DNA of 64,000 nucleotides from Pelomonas sp. V22 (GTDB lineage: Bacteria; Pseudomonadota; Gammaproteobacteria; Burkholderiales; Burkholderiaceae_C), in contig NZ_JAGIXS010000007.1 in the NCBI RefSeq assembly GCF_030014915.1, positions 186,001 through 250,000 of the forward strand, given 5' to 3'. This document shows, piece after piece, positions 37,092 to 46,546 of the stretch. Both the position numbers and the translations under genes were made by a program. Below the pieces are notes generated by a model. The model was given only the letters and a program-made list of their open reading frames with translations. It was not told where the DNA came from and did no database searches. Every line of letters starts with the position of its first letter. Position 1 is the stretch's first letter.

Positions 37092-38117
37092 CTAGCGGAC
37101 CAGCCGCGCCGATTGGAAGAACTCCCACATCCTGTCGTTCGCCGACAGCGCCTGCGAAGCACCTTCCTTGCCGCGCCGCACCTTGCCGGCGCCGGGCCAG
37201 GAATGGCCGCCAGTCTCGGTGGTGCAGACCTCGACCACCGCGCCATCGGCGCAGCCGCTGGCATGGCGCTCGCAGCTGGCGCCTGCCACCTTCAAGCTGG
37301 TCTCGCCCGGTGCGCTGGCGCTGCACTGGTTGCGCTGCATCCAGCGCCGCGCGGTCTCGGGCACCGAGGTGAACTCGGTGACCTGTGACTTGTCCTTGAA
37401 GGCCTTGTCGCCGGCGCCGCCCTCGTACAGCACATGGTCGTCGTTGCGGGCATGGATGATCAGCACGGGAATGGGGCGGGAAGGCTTGCAGCTGCGCGTG
37501 TTGTCGGTGCCTGCCACGCTCGCGATGGCGGCGAACAGGTCGGTGGCCTCGCAGGCCAGGCGGTGGGCCATCATGCCGCCGTTGGACATGCCGGTGGCAT
37601 AGATGCGCTGCGGGTCCACGGCCACGCGCTGCTGCACATCGGCCAGCAGCGCGCGGATGAAGCCCACGTCGTCGCTGCCCTTGTCGCGCGCCTGGGCGCA
37701 GCAGTTGCCAGCGTTCCAGGTGGCCAGGCCGCCACCGGGCAGGCGGCTGTAGCCGTTCGGGAACACGGCGATGAAGCCCGCTTGCTCGGATTTGCTGATC
37801 AGGCCGTAGTTCTCGTCATCGGCCTGGAAGCGCATATTGCCGCCGCCACCGTGCAGGGCTACCAGCAGTGGGGCTGGCTGGTCCGCGCGCAGCGAGCGCG
37901 GGATGTGGACGATGTAGCTGCGCTGCTCACCGCCTTGCTGCAGCGTCAGCGTATGGCTGCCTGCCGGCAGCTGGCCAGCGGGTGCGGTCGGCGCCGCCTT
38001 GTCGGCCTGGCGGGTTTGCAGCCTTTCACGCAGGCGCTCGCGCAGGCTGCCGTCCTGGGCTAGTGCGCTCAGGTTGCAGAGGCTCAGCAGCAAGACCATC
38101 AAGGCTCGCGTTTTCAT
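37092..38117 (-). CDS. Exported PHB-depolymerase/feruloyl-esterase family (LpqC-like) hydrolase
   Basis: 341 residues with a signal peptide (LSALAQ, about residue 21) and a short basic helical region (residues 24-45). The catalytic domain is of the carbohydrate esterase family 1/LpqC type: LVALHGGGGN (oxyanion region), nucleophile in TGMSNGGMM, acid Asp in HARNDDHV and His in TGGHSWPG. Multiple Cys (NCCAQ, SCERHASGC, VCTTETGG) suggest disulfides. Substrates in the family include polyhydroxybutyrate and feruloylated polysaccharides. Its start overlaps the upstream LOG-like gene's stop by 4 bp (ATGA). Confidence 0.85.
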   Translation of the reverse strand: MKTRALMVLLLSLCNLSALAQDGSLRERLRERLQTRQADKAAPTAPAGQLPAGSHTLTLQQGGEQRSYIVHIPRSLRADQPAPLLVALHGGGGNMRFQADDENYGLISKSEQAGFIAVFPNGYSRLPGGGLATWNAGNCCAQARDKGSDDVGFIRALLADVQQRVAVDPQRIYATGMSNGGMMAHRLACEATDLFAAIASVAGTDNTRSCKPSRPIPVLIIHARNDDHVLYEGGAGDKAFKDKSQVTEFTSVPETARRWMQRNQCSASAPGETSLKVAGASCERHASGCADGAVVEVCTTETGGHSWPGAGKVRRGKEGASQALSANDRMWEFFQSARLVR

Positions 38118-38644
38118 CGTGCTTGCTCCTTCTGGATCAGCCCCAGCGCGCGCAACTGCTGCTGCAGGGCCGCGATCGAATCCCAGGGCAGGATGGGTGA
38201 ATTCGCCCGTTCGTCAGGCGGCTCGTCGGGCAGCCGGTCGGACCAGCCGCCGTGACCCACCAGCGGCAGCAGCGGGCGCTTGTGCAGCCAGGCCAGGCAA
38301 ACCTCGGAGATCGTGCCGGCGCGGCCGCCGATCACCAGGCAGGCATCGCCGGCCAGGGCCATCAGCAGATTGCGCGCATCGCCCATGCCGCAGGGCACGA
38401 CGATGCTGGCAGGCCAGTCGGCGTCGGGCATCTGGTCGGAGGGAATGATGCTCAGCACCTGGCCGCCCGCAGCGAGCGCGCGTTCGGCCGCGTGGCGAGT
38501 GGCCGGGCTGCCGCAGCCGCTGACGACGGTGATGCCGTGCCGCGCCAGGCATTCGCCAGCGGCGCCGGCCAGCTCGTAGGCGGCACTGCCGGGCTCGGCA
38601 CTGCCGAGCACGGCGACCTGGGGGGAACGGGCGGAAACACTCAT
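38114..38644 (-). CDS. LOG/TIGR00725-like Rossmann protein
   Basis: 176-residue cytoplasmic protein. The Rossmann-type fold shows VAVLGSAEPGS at the start, VVSGCGS, and VIGGRAGTISEVCLAW, the GGxGTxxE-type motif of lysine-decarboxylase-like/LOG proteins. LOG enzymes release cytokinin bases from nucleotides; the TIGR00725 subgroup has no settled function and may be a nucleotide-binding protein. GGAG precedes ATG 38644. It is coupled to the downstream exported esterase by a 4-bp overlap, an odd pairing that gives no clear hint of role. Confidence 0.75.
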   Translation of the reverse strand: MSVSARSPQVAVLGSAEPGSAAYELAGAAGECLARHGITVVSGCGSPATRHAAERALAAGGQVLSIIPSDQMPDADWPASIVVPCGMGDARNLLMALAGDACLVIGGRAGTISEVCLAWLHKRPLLPLVGHGGWSDRLPDEPPDERANSPILPWDSIAALQQQLRALGLIQKEQAR

Positions 38645-38714
38645 GCGGACTCCGATGCGTGATCAAGCCACAGCATAAGCGGGCCGCCGACCGGCCCGAT
38701 CACCGGACCAGGTC

Positions 38715-41039
38715 TCAAGCGCGAAGCGCTTTCAGGGCCTGCACCGCATCCAGCACGGCTTCTGCCGTCGCCGGCGCCCGCAGGTGCGGATCGCAGCCCG
38801 CCGGCCCGCAACTGGCCACCGCGTCCTTGATCGCCAGCAGCACCGAGAAGGGCAGCAAAAGCGGCGGCTCGCCCAGGGCCTTGGAGCGGTGGATGCTGTC
38901 GGCATGGTTGGGATGATCGAACAGCGCGACGCGGAAGTCGGGCGGGCTGTCGTTGGCCGTGGGGATCTTGTAGGTGGACGGCGCATGGGTGCTGAGTGCG
39001 CCGGTCTTGGGATGCCACACGAGCTCTTCCATCGTCAGCCAGCCCATGCCCTGCACGAAGGCGCCCTCGACCTGGCCGATGTCAAGCGCCGGGTTCAGCG
39101 ACTGGCCGGCGTCGTGCAGCACGTCGGCGCGCACGACGCGGCTTTCGCCGCTCAAGGTGTCGACCAGCACCTCGGCCACGGCCGCGCCCCAGGCGTAGTA
39201 GTAGAACGGCCGGCCCTGCAGCTTGGCGCGGTCCCAGTGCAGGCCGGGCGTGGCGTAGAAGCCATCGCTCCAGAGCTGGATGCGTTGAAAGTAGGCCTTG
39301 CTTACCAGCTCCTTGAACGTGATCGCGCTACCGCCACCAAACACCTGGCCGCCGCTGAACTGCAGGCTCGCGGCCGGGCAGTCCAGCAGCTCGGCGGCGA
39401 GGATGGCGAGGCGCTGCTTGATCTTGCGAGCCGCATCCTGCGCGGCCTTGCCGTTGAGGTCGGAGCCGGTGGAGGCGGCCGTGGCCGAGGTGTTGGCCAC
39501 CTTGCTGGTGTCGGTGGCCGAGCAGCGCACCTGCTCGAAGGGCAGGCCGAGCTCATGCGCCACGACCTGGGCCACCTTGGTGTTGAGGCCCTGGCCCATC
39601 TCGGTGCCGCCGTGGTTCACCAGCACCGAGCCGTCGGTGTAGACATGCACCAGCGCGCCGGCCTGGTTCAGGTGCACCACGTTGAAAGAGATACCGAACT
39701 TCACCGGTGTCAGCGCCAGGCCCTTCTTCAGCACCGGGCTGCGCGCGTTGAAGGCCTGGATCTCGGCGCGGCGCGCGTGGTAGTTGCTGCTCGCGATCAG
39801 CTGGTCGGTCAGCGGCTTGGCGAGGATGTCTTCGACCTGCTGGCCGTAGGGCGCGACATCGCGGCCGCCTTCGCTGCTGTAGAAATTGCGTTGCCGCACC
39901 AGCAGCGGGTCAAGCCCGAGGCGACGTGCCACGCTATCGAGGATCATTTCGATGGCCAGCGCGCCCTGCGGCCCGCCGAAGCCGCGGAAGGCGGTGTTGC
40001 TCTGCGTGTTGGTCTTGGCGCAGAAGCCGTGCAAGGAGACATTCGGTAGCCAGTAGGCGTTGTCGAAATGGCAGAGCGCGCGGGCCATCACCGGGGCCGA
40101 CAGGTCGGCCGAATGACCGGCATTGGAAACGAGCCAGACCTCGGCGCCGAGGATGCGGCCTTCGTCGTCGTAGCCCACGTCCCAGCGGTAGTCGAAGCCA
40201 TGGCGCCGGCCGGTGATCAGGAAGTCGTCGTCGCGGTCCAGGCGCAGCTTGACCGGGCGGCGCAGCTTCATGGCAGCAATGGCTGCCACGCAGGCGAACA
40301 GGGCCGATTGCGACTCCTTGCCGCCGAAGCCACCACCCATGCGCCGGCACTGCACCTGCACCTGATGCGCCTGCCAGTGCAGGGCGTGGGCCACCAGCTG
40401 CTGCATCTCGCTCGGATGCTGGGTGGAGCAATGGATCAGCAGGGCCTGACCGTCTTGAGGCAGGGCATAGCTGATCTGGCCTTCCAGGTAGAACTGCTCC
40501 TGGCCGCCCACGGCCCATTCGCCTTGCAGTCGGTGCGGTGCGGTGCTGATGGCCGCGTCGGCATCGCCCCTGTTCAGGTGCATGGGCGGCAAGACGTACT
40601 GGCCGAGCGCGTGCGCTGCCTTGGCGGTGAGCACGGGTTCCAGCGCCTCGCAGCGGATGACGGTCTTGGCCAGGGCCGCAGCGCGTCGTGCGAGCTCGCG
40701 GTCCGTCGCGATGATGGCGAACACCGGCTGGCCGAGGTAGCGCAGCTCGCCGTCCGCGAGGATGGGATCGTCGTGGATCAGCGGGCCGCAGTTGTTCTCG
40801 CCGGCAATGTCAGCGGCGGTCAGCACGGCCACCACACCGGGCTGCTTCTTCAGCAGTTCGAGGTCGATGGAGAGCAGCCGACCATGGGCGACGGGCGAGA
40901 GGCCCAGCGCCGCATGCAGCGTGCCTTGCGCCTCGGCAATGTCGTCGGTGTAGCTGGCCTGGCCGCTGACATGCAGGGCGGCGGACTCGTGGGCCGGGCT
41001 GCTGCCGACGACCTGGGGAAGCTCATGCGGGTTGTTCAT
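38715..41039 (-). CDS. xdhB: Xanthine dehydrogenase molybdopterin-binding subunit
   Basis: 774-residue large subunit that oxidises hypoxanthine/xanthine to urate at the molybdenum centre. Landmarks: VSGQASYTDDI near the N terminus, GGGFGGKE (substrate Glu region), AFRGFGGPQG with the substrate-binding Arg, GGTEMGQGLNTK, and the catalytic Glu in LGEPPLLLPFSV. ATG 41039 is chosen because it gives the ATGA overlap with xdhA and the normal family start; the frame is open to 41123. XdhC, needed for cofactor sulfuration, is encoded near 26 kb. Confidence 0.95.
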   Translation of the reverse strand: MNNPHELPQVVGSSPAHESAALHVSGQASYTDDIAEAQGTLHAALGLSPVAHGRLLSIDLELLKKQPGVVAVLTAADIAGENNCGPLIHDDPILADGELRYLGQPVFAIIATDRELARRAAALAKTVIRCEALEPVLTAKAAHALGQYVLPPMHLNRGDADAAISTAPHRLQGEWAVGGQEQFYLEGQISYALPQDGQALLIHCSTQHPSEMQQLVAHALHWQAHQVQVQCRRMGGGFGGKESQSALFACVAAIAAMKLRRPVKLRLDRDDDFLITGRRHGFDYRWDVGYDDEGRILGAEVWLVSNAGHSADLSAPVMARALCHFDNAYWLPNVSLHGFCAKTNTQSNTAFRGFGGPQGALAIEMILDSVARRLGLDPLLVRQRNFYSSEGGRDVAPYGQQVEDILAKPLTDQLIASSNYHARRAEIQAFNARSPVLKKGLALTPVKFGISFNVVHLNQAGALVHVYTDGSVLVNHGGTEMGQGLNTKVAQVVAHELGLPFEQVRCSATDTSKVANTSATAASTGSDLNGKAAQDAARKIKQRLAILAAELLDCPAASLQFSGGQVFGGGSAITFKELVSKAYFQRIQLWSDGFYATPGLHWDRAKLQGRPFYYYAWGAAVAEVLVDTLSGESRVVRADVLHDAGQSLNPALDIGQVEGAFVQGMGWLTMEELVWHPKTGALSTHAPSTYKIPTANDSPPDFRVALFDHPNHADSIHRSKALGEPPLLLPFSVLLAIKDAVASCGPAGCDPHLRAPATAEAVLDAVQALKALRA

Positions 41040-42574
41040 GCCGGGCTCCTGCCGAAGGACACGGCTTGCCACACGCTGGCGTGGTGAGGCGAGAGCGCCA
41101 GCTCCGGCCGCGTCTCCAGCCACAGACGCTGGAACAGGTTCTGCGCCACCTTCATGCGGTAGGCGGCGCTGGCCCGCATGTCAGAGAGCGGCGTGAAATC
41201 GCGGGCCAGCGCGTGGGCCGCAGCGCGGGCCGTGGCCTCGCTCCAGACCTGGCCGACCACGGCGCATTCGGCCTCAGTGGCCCGCCGCACCGTGGCCGCC
41301 ATGCCGCCGAAGGCGAAGCGAGCCGCATGCACCTCGCGCGTGGCGGGATCGAGGCTCAAGGAGAGGCCGGCGCAGACGGCAGAGATGTCGCTGTCGTAGC
41401 GCTTGGCGATCTTGTAGCCGCGCACGCTGGTGTGCGCATCGGGCAAGGGCAGGTGCATGGCCTCGAGGAACTCGCCCGGCTGCAGCGCGTTCTGCATGTA
41501 ATCGAGGTAGAAGTCTTCGAGCAGCAGGCTGCGCTGCAGTCCTCCCTTGCGCAGCACGACGCGTGCACCCAGGGCCATCAGAGCCGGTGCCGCGTCGCCG
41601 ATCGGCGAGCCGTTGGCGATGTTGCCGCCCAGCGTGCCGGCCTGGCGCACCGGCGGCGAGGCAAAGCGCAACCAGAGCTCGCGCAAGGCGGGCACGGCCT
41701 CGGCGATGGCGGACCAGCTTTCTTCCAGCGTTGCTGCTGCACCGATCCACAAGCCAGCGCGGCCCTCGAAGGGTTCCGTTCGGATCGTTCGCAACGCTTC
41801 AACCGCGCCGATATAGATCAGGTCGCCGACGTCGCGGAACTGCTTGTTGACCCAGAGGCCGATGTCGGTCGAACCGGCGAGCAATCGCGCTTGCGGCTTG
41901 GCTTCGCACAGCGCGGCCAGTTCAGCGACGGTGCGTGGTGCGTCGAAGCTGTCCATGCGATCAGCAAAGGCTGGGCTCGTCGCTTCGTAGTGGAGGGCAG
42001 GGCTGGCCTGCAATGACTTCAGAGCGGATGCAATCGGCGCCCGCTGCAGGTGCTGCGCCGGCAGCTCGAACATGCGTTCGCCCGCATCGAGGATGGGCCG
42101 GTAGCCGGTGCAGCGGCACAGGTTGCCGGCCAGGTCATCGGCCAGCTGCTGGCGGCTGGGCCGGGTGCCGGCCTCGCCATGGCGCTCATAGCAGGCTTGC
42201 AGCGTCATCACGAAGCCGGGTGTGCAGAAACCGCACTGCGAGCCGTGGCACTCGACCAGGGCCTGCTGCACCGGGTTCAAGGACTCGGGCGTGCCCAGGT
42301 CTTCTACGGTCAAGAGGGCTTTGCCGTCCAGTGTGGGCAGGAACTGGGTGCAGGCATTGACGTTGCTGAACTGCAGCTCGCCATGGGCATCGAGTTCGCC
42401 GACCAGAACGGTGCAGGCCCCGCAGTCGCCCTCGGCGCAGCCTTCCTTGGTGCCGCTGCAATGGGCGTGCTCGCGCAGGTACTGCAGCACGGTGGTGGTG
42501 GTGGGCAGGCCCGAGATGGATTGCACCGCGCCACGGTGGAAGAAGCGCAGGGGACGAGGCTCGACAGAATTCAT
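41036..42574 (-). CDS. xdhA: Xanthine dehydrogenase small subunit (FeS/FAD)
   Basis: 512-residue electron-transfer subunit. Residues 1-165 hold two [2Fe-2S] domains: the plant-ferredoxin-like cluster (CSGTKEGCAEGDCGAC) and the alpha-helical cluster (SQCGFCTPGF and NLCRCTGYRPI). Residues 195-380 form the FAD domain with LLAGSTDIGLWV and GTLGGNIANGSPIGD. The C-terminal CO-dehydrogenase-like domain follows. Electrons pass from the molybdenum site in XdhB to NAD. The gene is divergent from a LysR regulator across 71 bp and overlaps xdhB by 4 bp. Confidence 0.95.
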   Translation of the reverse strand: MNSVEPRPLRFFHRGAVQSISGLPTTTTVLQYLREHAHCSGTKEGCAEGDCGACTVLVGELDAHGELQFSNVNACTQFLPTLDGKALLTVEDLGTPESLNPVQQALVECHGSQCGFCTPGFVMTLQACYERHGEAGTRPSRQQLADDLAGNLCRCTGYRPILDAGERMFELPAQHLQRAPIASALKSLQASPALHYEATSPAFADRMDSFDAPRTVAELAALCEAKPQARLLAGSTDIGLWVNKQFRDVGDLIYIGAVEALRTIRTEPFEGRAGLWIGAAATLEESWSAIAEAVPALRELWLRFASPPVRQAGTLGGNIANGSPIGDAAPALMALGARVVLRKGGLQRSLLLEDFYLDYMQNALQPGEFLEAMHLPLPDAHTSVRGYKIAKRYDSDISAVCAGLSLSLDPATREVHAARFAFGGMAATVRRATEAECAVVGQVWSEATARAAAHALARDFTPLSDMRASAAYRMKVAQNLFQRLWLETRPELALSPHHASVWQAVSFGRSPA

Positions 42575-42583
42575 CGCGCGACC

Positions 42584-42613
42584 TTAACGCCAAGCTCGCC
42601 GGCTGGATATACG
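42584..42613 (+). promoter_or_regulatory. Possible sigma-70 promoter for the LysR gene
   Basis: TTAACG at 42584-42589 and TATACG at 42608-42613, spaced 18 bp, each match 4 of 6 consensus bases. It lies 32 bp before the LysR start codon in the short xdhA-LysR divergent region, where regulator and RNA polymerase sites are expected to overlap. Confidence 0.3.
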
Positions 42614-42645
42614 ATGCGGCCCATGGTTGACATGAACGAACTGGT

Positions 42646-43623
42646 ATGAGCCTGCGCGCGGCTTTCGACAAGATCGAGCTTCAACTCGTCCGTGTCCTGC
42701 ATACCGTGATCACCGAGCGCAGCGTCTCCCGGGCCGCGATGCGTCTGCACATGACCCAGCCCGCCGTCAGCGCCCAGCTGAAACGGCTGCGCGCGCTCAC
42801 CGGTGACGCACTCTTGGTGCGCAGCGGCGCCGGCATGGCACCCACGGCCACGGCGCTGGAGTTGCTCGCGCCGGCCCAGCGCCTCTTGCAGGATGCTGAT
42901 GAGCTGTTCGGCGAGCGCCGGCGCAAGAGCGGCTTCGACCCTTCGACCGCCTCGCTGCGCCTGCGCGTGGCGGCCAGCGACTATCTCGATCCGCTCTTCC
43001 TGCCCGAGCTCGTGGCCCATCTGCAGCGGCTCTCGCCCGGCGTGCAGCTGGACCTGCAGCCGCTTTCGGCCGCCTACGACTACCGAGCCAGCCTGGCGCG
43101 CGGCGAGGTGGACCTGGTGATCGGCAACTGGCTGGAGCCGCCGGCCGAGCTGCACCTGGGCCGCTTGCTGAGCGACGAGGTGGTCTGCCTGGTCAGCGAC
43201 AAGCATCCGCTGGCCCGGGCCAACGGCCGGGGCTTCACCGTCGACAAGTACCTCGCCTGCCAGCACCTGGCGCCGATGCCGCTCGGCGCCGGCCTGCCCG
43301 GCGTGATCGACCAGCATCTGGCCAGCCTCGGCCTCAGCCGCAACATCGCGGTGCGCTCGGCCTACTTCGGCCAGCTGCCGCAGATGGTGGCCGACAGCCT
43401 GCTGGTGCTGACCACCGGCCGCCTCTTTTGCTCGCGCTACCTGGACCAGCTGCCGGTCAAGGTGCTGCGCTGCCCGGTCGCCTTTCCGCCCATGGCCTAC
43501 TACCAGCTCTGGCATGAGCTGACCCACCAATCGGCCGCGATGCGCTGGCTGCGCGAGCAGGTGCGCGAGGTGGCCCGCAGCCTGGTGGCGCGAGCGCCGC
43601 TGGCCGCCCGTGTGCGCGACTGA
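42646..43623 (+). CDS. LysR-family transcriptional regulator
   Basis: 325 residues. The N-terminal winged helix-turn-helix (residues 10-70; RSVSRAAMRLHMTQPAVSAQLKRL region) is followed by a LysR-type effector domain (LRVAASDYLDPLFLPELV, VDLVIGNWLEPP). It is divergent from xdhAB and 18 bp upstream of guaD, so it most likely controls both in response to a purine such as xanthine, hypoxanthine or urate. The pairing of a LysR gene with xdhAB is common in betaproteobacteria. The effector is inferred only. Confidence 0.9.
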   Translation: MSLRAAFDKIELQLVRVLHTVITERSVSRAAMRLHMTQPAVSAQLKRLRALTGDALLVRSGAGMAPTATALELLAPAQRLLQDADELFGERRRKSGFDPSTASLRLRVAASDYLDPLFLPELVAHLQRLSPGVQLDLQPLSAAYDYRASLARGEVDLVIGNWLEPPAELHLGRLLSDEVVCLVSDKHPLARANGRGFTVDKYLACQHLAPMPLGAGLPGVIDQHLASLGLSRNIAVRSAYFGQLPQMVADSLLVLTTGRLFCSRYLDQLPVKVLRCPVAFPPMAYYQLWHELTHQSAAMRWLREQVREVARSLVARAPLAARVRD

Positions 43624-43641
43624 TGCGTGAATGAAGAAACG

Positions 43642-44946
43642 ATGACTCCAACGATCCCTACCCAACGCCTGGCCCTGCGCGGCGACCTGCTCGACTTCAC
43701 GGCCACTCCCGCCTGGGGCGCCGAGGAAGATGCCGCCGTGCGCTTCCGGCCCGACCATTGGCTCTTGATCGAGAACGGCCGCATCGTCGGCGCTCAGCCT
43801 GAAACGCCGGATGAAAGCTGGCAGCGGCAAGACCATCAAGGCCGGCTCATCCTGCCCGGCTTCATCGACACCCATGTGCACTGCCCGCAGCTGGACGTGA
43901 TCGCGAGCTATGGCTCCGAGCTCCTGGACTGGCTGAACCGCTACACCTTCCCAGCCGAGCGCCGCTATGCCGACCCGGCCGTGGCGCAGGCGGGCGCCGA
44001 GCATTTTCTCGATGCGCTGCTGGCCCATGGCACGACCTCGGCCGTGGTCTTCCCGACCGTGCACAAGGGCTCGGCCGAGGCCTTGTTCGAATCGGCCCGC
44101 GCGCGCGGCATGCGCCTCGTGGCCGGCAAGGTGCTGATGGACCGTCATGCCCCCGACGGCCTGCGCGACGACGTGGCGCAAGCCGAGCGCGACTGCATCG
44201 ACCTGATTCAGCGCTTCCACAACCGGGACCGCCTCGCCTATGCGGTGACCGTGCGCTTCGCTCCCACCAGCACGCCGGCCCAGCTGGCGATGGCCGGCGC
44301 CTTGTGCAAGGCCGACCCCTCGCTCTACATGCAGACCCATGTGGCCGAGAACCGTGCCGAGGTCGAGTGGGTGGCCAAGCTGTTTCCCGATGCGCGCAGC
44401 TACCTCGACGTCTATGCGCGCGAGGGCCTGCTGCATCCGCGCGCCGTGCTGGCCCATGGCATCTGGCTCGATGAGGCGGACCGCCGTGTCCTGGCCGAGA
44501 GCGGCGCCCAGGTGGCTTTCTGCCCCTCGTCCAATCTCTTCCTCGGCAGTGGTTTGTTCGACTGGCCGGCGGCGCGCCAGGCCGGCTTCAGGGTGAGCGC
44601 GGCCAGCGATGTGGGCGGCGGCACTTCGCTCTCCATGCAGCGCACGCTGGCAGATGGCTACAAGGTGCAGGCGCTGAACGGCCAGCGGCTCTCGGCCTGG
44701 GTGGCCCTGCATGCGGCCACACGCGGCGCGGCCGAGGCGCTGGGCCTGAGCAATGAGATCGGCTCGTTCGACGTCGGCTCAATGGCTGATCTCTGCGCCT
44801 GGGACTGGGCGCAGGGGCCGGTAGCCGAAACGCGCGATGCGCTGGCCCGCACGCCGCACGAGCGGGTGTTCGCCTGGCTCACGCTCTCGGACGAGCGCAA
44901 TCTGCGCGCCGCCTATGTGGCCGGGCAGGCGAGGGTGGGCGCCTAG
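43642..44946 (+). CDS. guaD: Guanine deaminase
   Basis: 434-residue zinc amidohydrolase converting guanine to xanthine plus ammonia, feeding XdhAB. Metal and substrate motifs: FIDTHVHCPQLD with the His-x-His pair, QTHVAENRAEVEW, LAHGIWLDE and SAASDVGGGTSLSM with the catalytic Asp. The C terminus shows the usual GSFDVGSMADLCAWD and TLSDERNL. ATG 43642 is preferred; an in-frame GTG at 43627 is possible. It follows the LysR gene by 18 bp. Its stop codon overlaps that of the convergent GGDEF gene by 4 bp. Confidence 0.94.
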   Translation: MTPTIPTQRLALRGDLLDFTATPAWGAEEDAAVRFRPDHWLLIENGRIVGAQPETPDESWQRQDHQGRLILPGFIDTHVHCPQLDVIASYGSELLDWLNRYTFPAERRYADPAVAQAGAEHFLDALLAHGTTSAVVFPTVHKGSAEALFESARARGMRLVAGKVLMDRHAPDGLRDDVAQAERDCIDLIQRFHNRDRLAYAVTVRFAPTSTPAQLAMAGALCKADPSLYMQTHVAENRAEVEWVAKLFPDARSYLDVYAREGLLHPRAVLAHGIWLDEADRRVLAESGAQVAFCPSSNLFLGSGLFDWPAARQAGFRVSAASDVGGGTSLSMQRTLADGYKVQALNGQRLSAWVALHAATRGAAEALGLSNEIGSFDVGSMADLCAWDWAQGPVAETRDALARTPHERVFAWLTLSDERNLRAAYVAGQARVGA

Positions 44947-46019
44947 AACAGGTCCACGCTGCCGGTGCTGATCTCCTTCAGCACGCCCTGGCGCACCAGG
45001 CTTTCGTAGTGCAGCACGCAGTTGCGGCCGGCCTTCTTGGCTTCGTAGAGTGCGCTGTCAGCGCGGTTGATCACTTCCTGCGGCAGCACCACCGGGTCGG
45101 CGCCGCTGAAGCCGCCGCTGATCGTCACCTGGCCCACGCGCGGGAACTTGAAGTGCTCGATCTTCTTGCGCGCGCGCTCGAAGGCCTGCGTGGCGGCCTC
45201 CAGGTCATTGGCCGCGATGATGGCGATGAACTCCTCGCCGCCATAGCGGTAGATCAGGTCTGAGCGGCGGAAAGCCGCCTGCAGCAAGCGCGTCACCACG
45301 ATCAGCACCTCGTCGCCGATCATGTGGCCGTGGGCGTCATTGATCTGCTTGAAATGGTCGATGTCCAGCACGCCCAGCCAATATCGATGGGGCTGCTTGT
45401 CACGCCGCTCGGGATCCTGGGTCCCGTCGGGCTCGTGCAGCCGCGCATACAGCAGGTTCCAGAGCCGGTCGAGGTTCATCTCCAGCGAGTAACGGTTCAG
45501 GAGGCCGGTCAGGCGGTCGCGCTGGCTGCTGTCGAGCAAGGCAAAGAAGTTGGTGAAGACCTCCAGCACGCCGTGCACGATGGCGTCTTCCATCGGCGTG
45601 ATCTCGTGCTCGCGGCGCAGCACGAAGTAGCCGCAGAGCTCGCCGCCCCCATGGATGGGGTAGCAGATGATGAAGTCGCTCTCGAGGCGGCGGCTGCAGG
45701 GCTTGTCCAGCAGGCGCACGTTGTCGAGGATGGACTCGACCTCCTCGGGCAGTTGCTGCTCGTTGGCAATCTCCTCCACATGCTCGGCCACGCGCTGCAC
45801 GCCTTCCTGCTCGGTCTCGACCTGGCGCGCGTGGTGCAGCGTGCGCACGATGCTGCCGCGCTCGTCGACGCGGTACAGCGAGGTCTCGGTCACGCCGAGC
45901 AGGGGCCCCAGCGTGCGCAGCAGGCTTTGCTCGACCAGGTAGGTGTCGCGGATGGCGGTCATCTTGCCGAGCTGCTTGAGCACGCTGGGCAGGCCGGCGG
46001 TGGTGCGGGCGTTGATCAT
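44943..46019 (-). CDS. GAF-GGDEF diguanylate cyclase
   Basis: 358 residues. The N-terminal ~190 residues form a GAF-like sensory domain (LLRTLGPLLGVTETSLYRVDERG, FIICYPIHGGGELCGYFVL). The C-terminal GGDEF domain has an intact active site, GGEEF in IYRYGGEEFIA, and an RxxD inhibitory site five residues before it (RRSD), implying c-di-GMP feedback. DIDHFKQINDAHGH is the usual metal and substrate region. ATG 46019 is preferred, with 46064 possible. It lies 129 bp downstream of the single-domain response regulator on the same strand and may be the output of that signalling row. Confidence 0.92.
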   Translation of the reverse strand: MINARTTAGLPSVLKQLGKMTAIRDTYLVEQSLLRTLGPLLGVTETSLYRVDERGSIVRTLHHARQVETEQEGVQRVAEHVEEIANEQQLPEEVESILDNVRLLDKPCSRRLESDFIICYPIHGGGELCGYFVLRREHEITPMEDAIVHGVLEVFTNFFALLDSSQRDRLTGLLNRYSLEMNLDRLWNLLYARLHEPDGTQDPERRDKQPHRYWLGVLDIDHFKQINDAHGHMIGDEVLIVVTRLLQAAFRRSDLIYRYGGEEFIAIIAANDLEAATQAFERARKKIEHFKFPRVGQVTISGGFSGADPVVLPQEVINRADSALYEAKKAGRNCVLHYESLVRQGVLKEISTGSVDLF

Positions 46020-46148
46020 TGTTTTGGCACGGAGGCTTGTCTCAAGCCACAGTATGGCTGCCAAAACTACGGGTTTACGCTTGGTTCTCGACTTTTGTCA
46101 TGACCGCCGCATCAATTGGAATGGCCGCCAGGCAGTGGCCGGCGAGCC

Positions 46149-46535
46149 TCAGGGCTGCGCCGCCCGACGGGCTTTCAGGACCCGATCCACTTCGGCGGCC
46201 AGGCCGATCGGGCTGAATGGCTTGACCAGAAAGGCGTCTACGCCAGCAGCCAGTGCCGCCTCGCGATCCGCGCTCTGCGCACGGGCTGTCAGCATGACGA
46301 TGCCGATCTTGCTCAGCTGTGGATCGGCACGCAACTGCTTGGTGAGTTCCAGCCCGTTCATCTCGCCCGGCATCATCATGTCCACGATCATCAGCTCGGG
46401 CCGGATGACGCCGGCCGACAGCAGGCCCTGCGTGCCGTTCGCGGCCTCGTGGATCTGGTGACCATCGAAATCCAGCGCCCAGCGTATCAGGCGGCGGATG
46501 TCGGAGTGGTCTTCAACGATCAGGATGGTGCTCAT
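46149..46535 (-). CDS. Single-domain response regulator (REC only)
   Basis: 128-residue CheY-like receiver with no output domain. The acidic pair is in ILIVEDHSD, the phospho-acceptor Asp in LMIVDMMMPG, the Thr in VMLTAR and the Lys in LVKPFS, so it should be phosphorylatable. ATG 46535 is 11 bp after the kinase stop codon, and the pair is surely co-transcribed. The output must come from protein partners, possibly the diguanylate cyclase encoded next or flagellar/adhesion targets. The cognate kinase is the upstream gene by position. Confidence 0.93.
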   Translation of the reverse strand: MSTILIVEDHSDIRRLIRWALDFDGHQIHEAANGTQGLLSAGVIRPELMIVDMMMPGEMNGLELTKQLRADPQLSKIGIVMLTARAQSADREAALAAGVDAFLVKPFSPIGLAAEVDRVLKARRAAQP

Positions 46536-46546
46536 GGTGCGGGGAG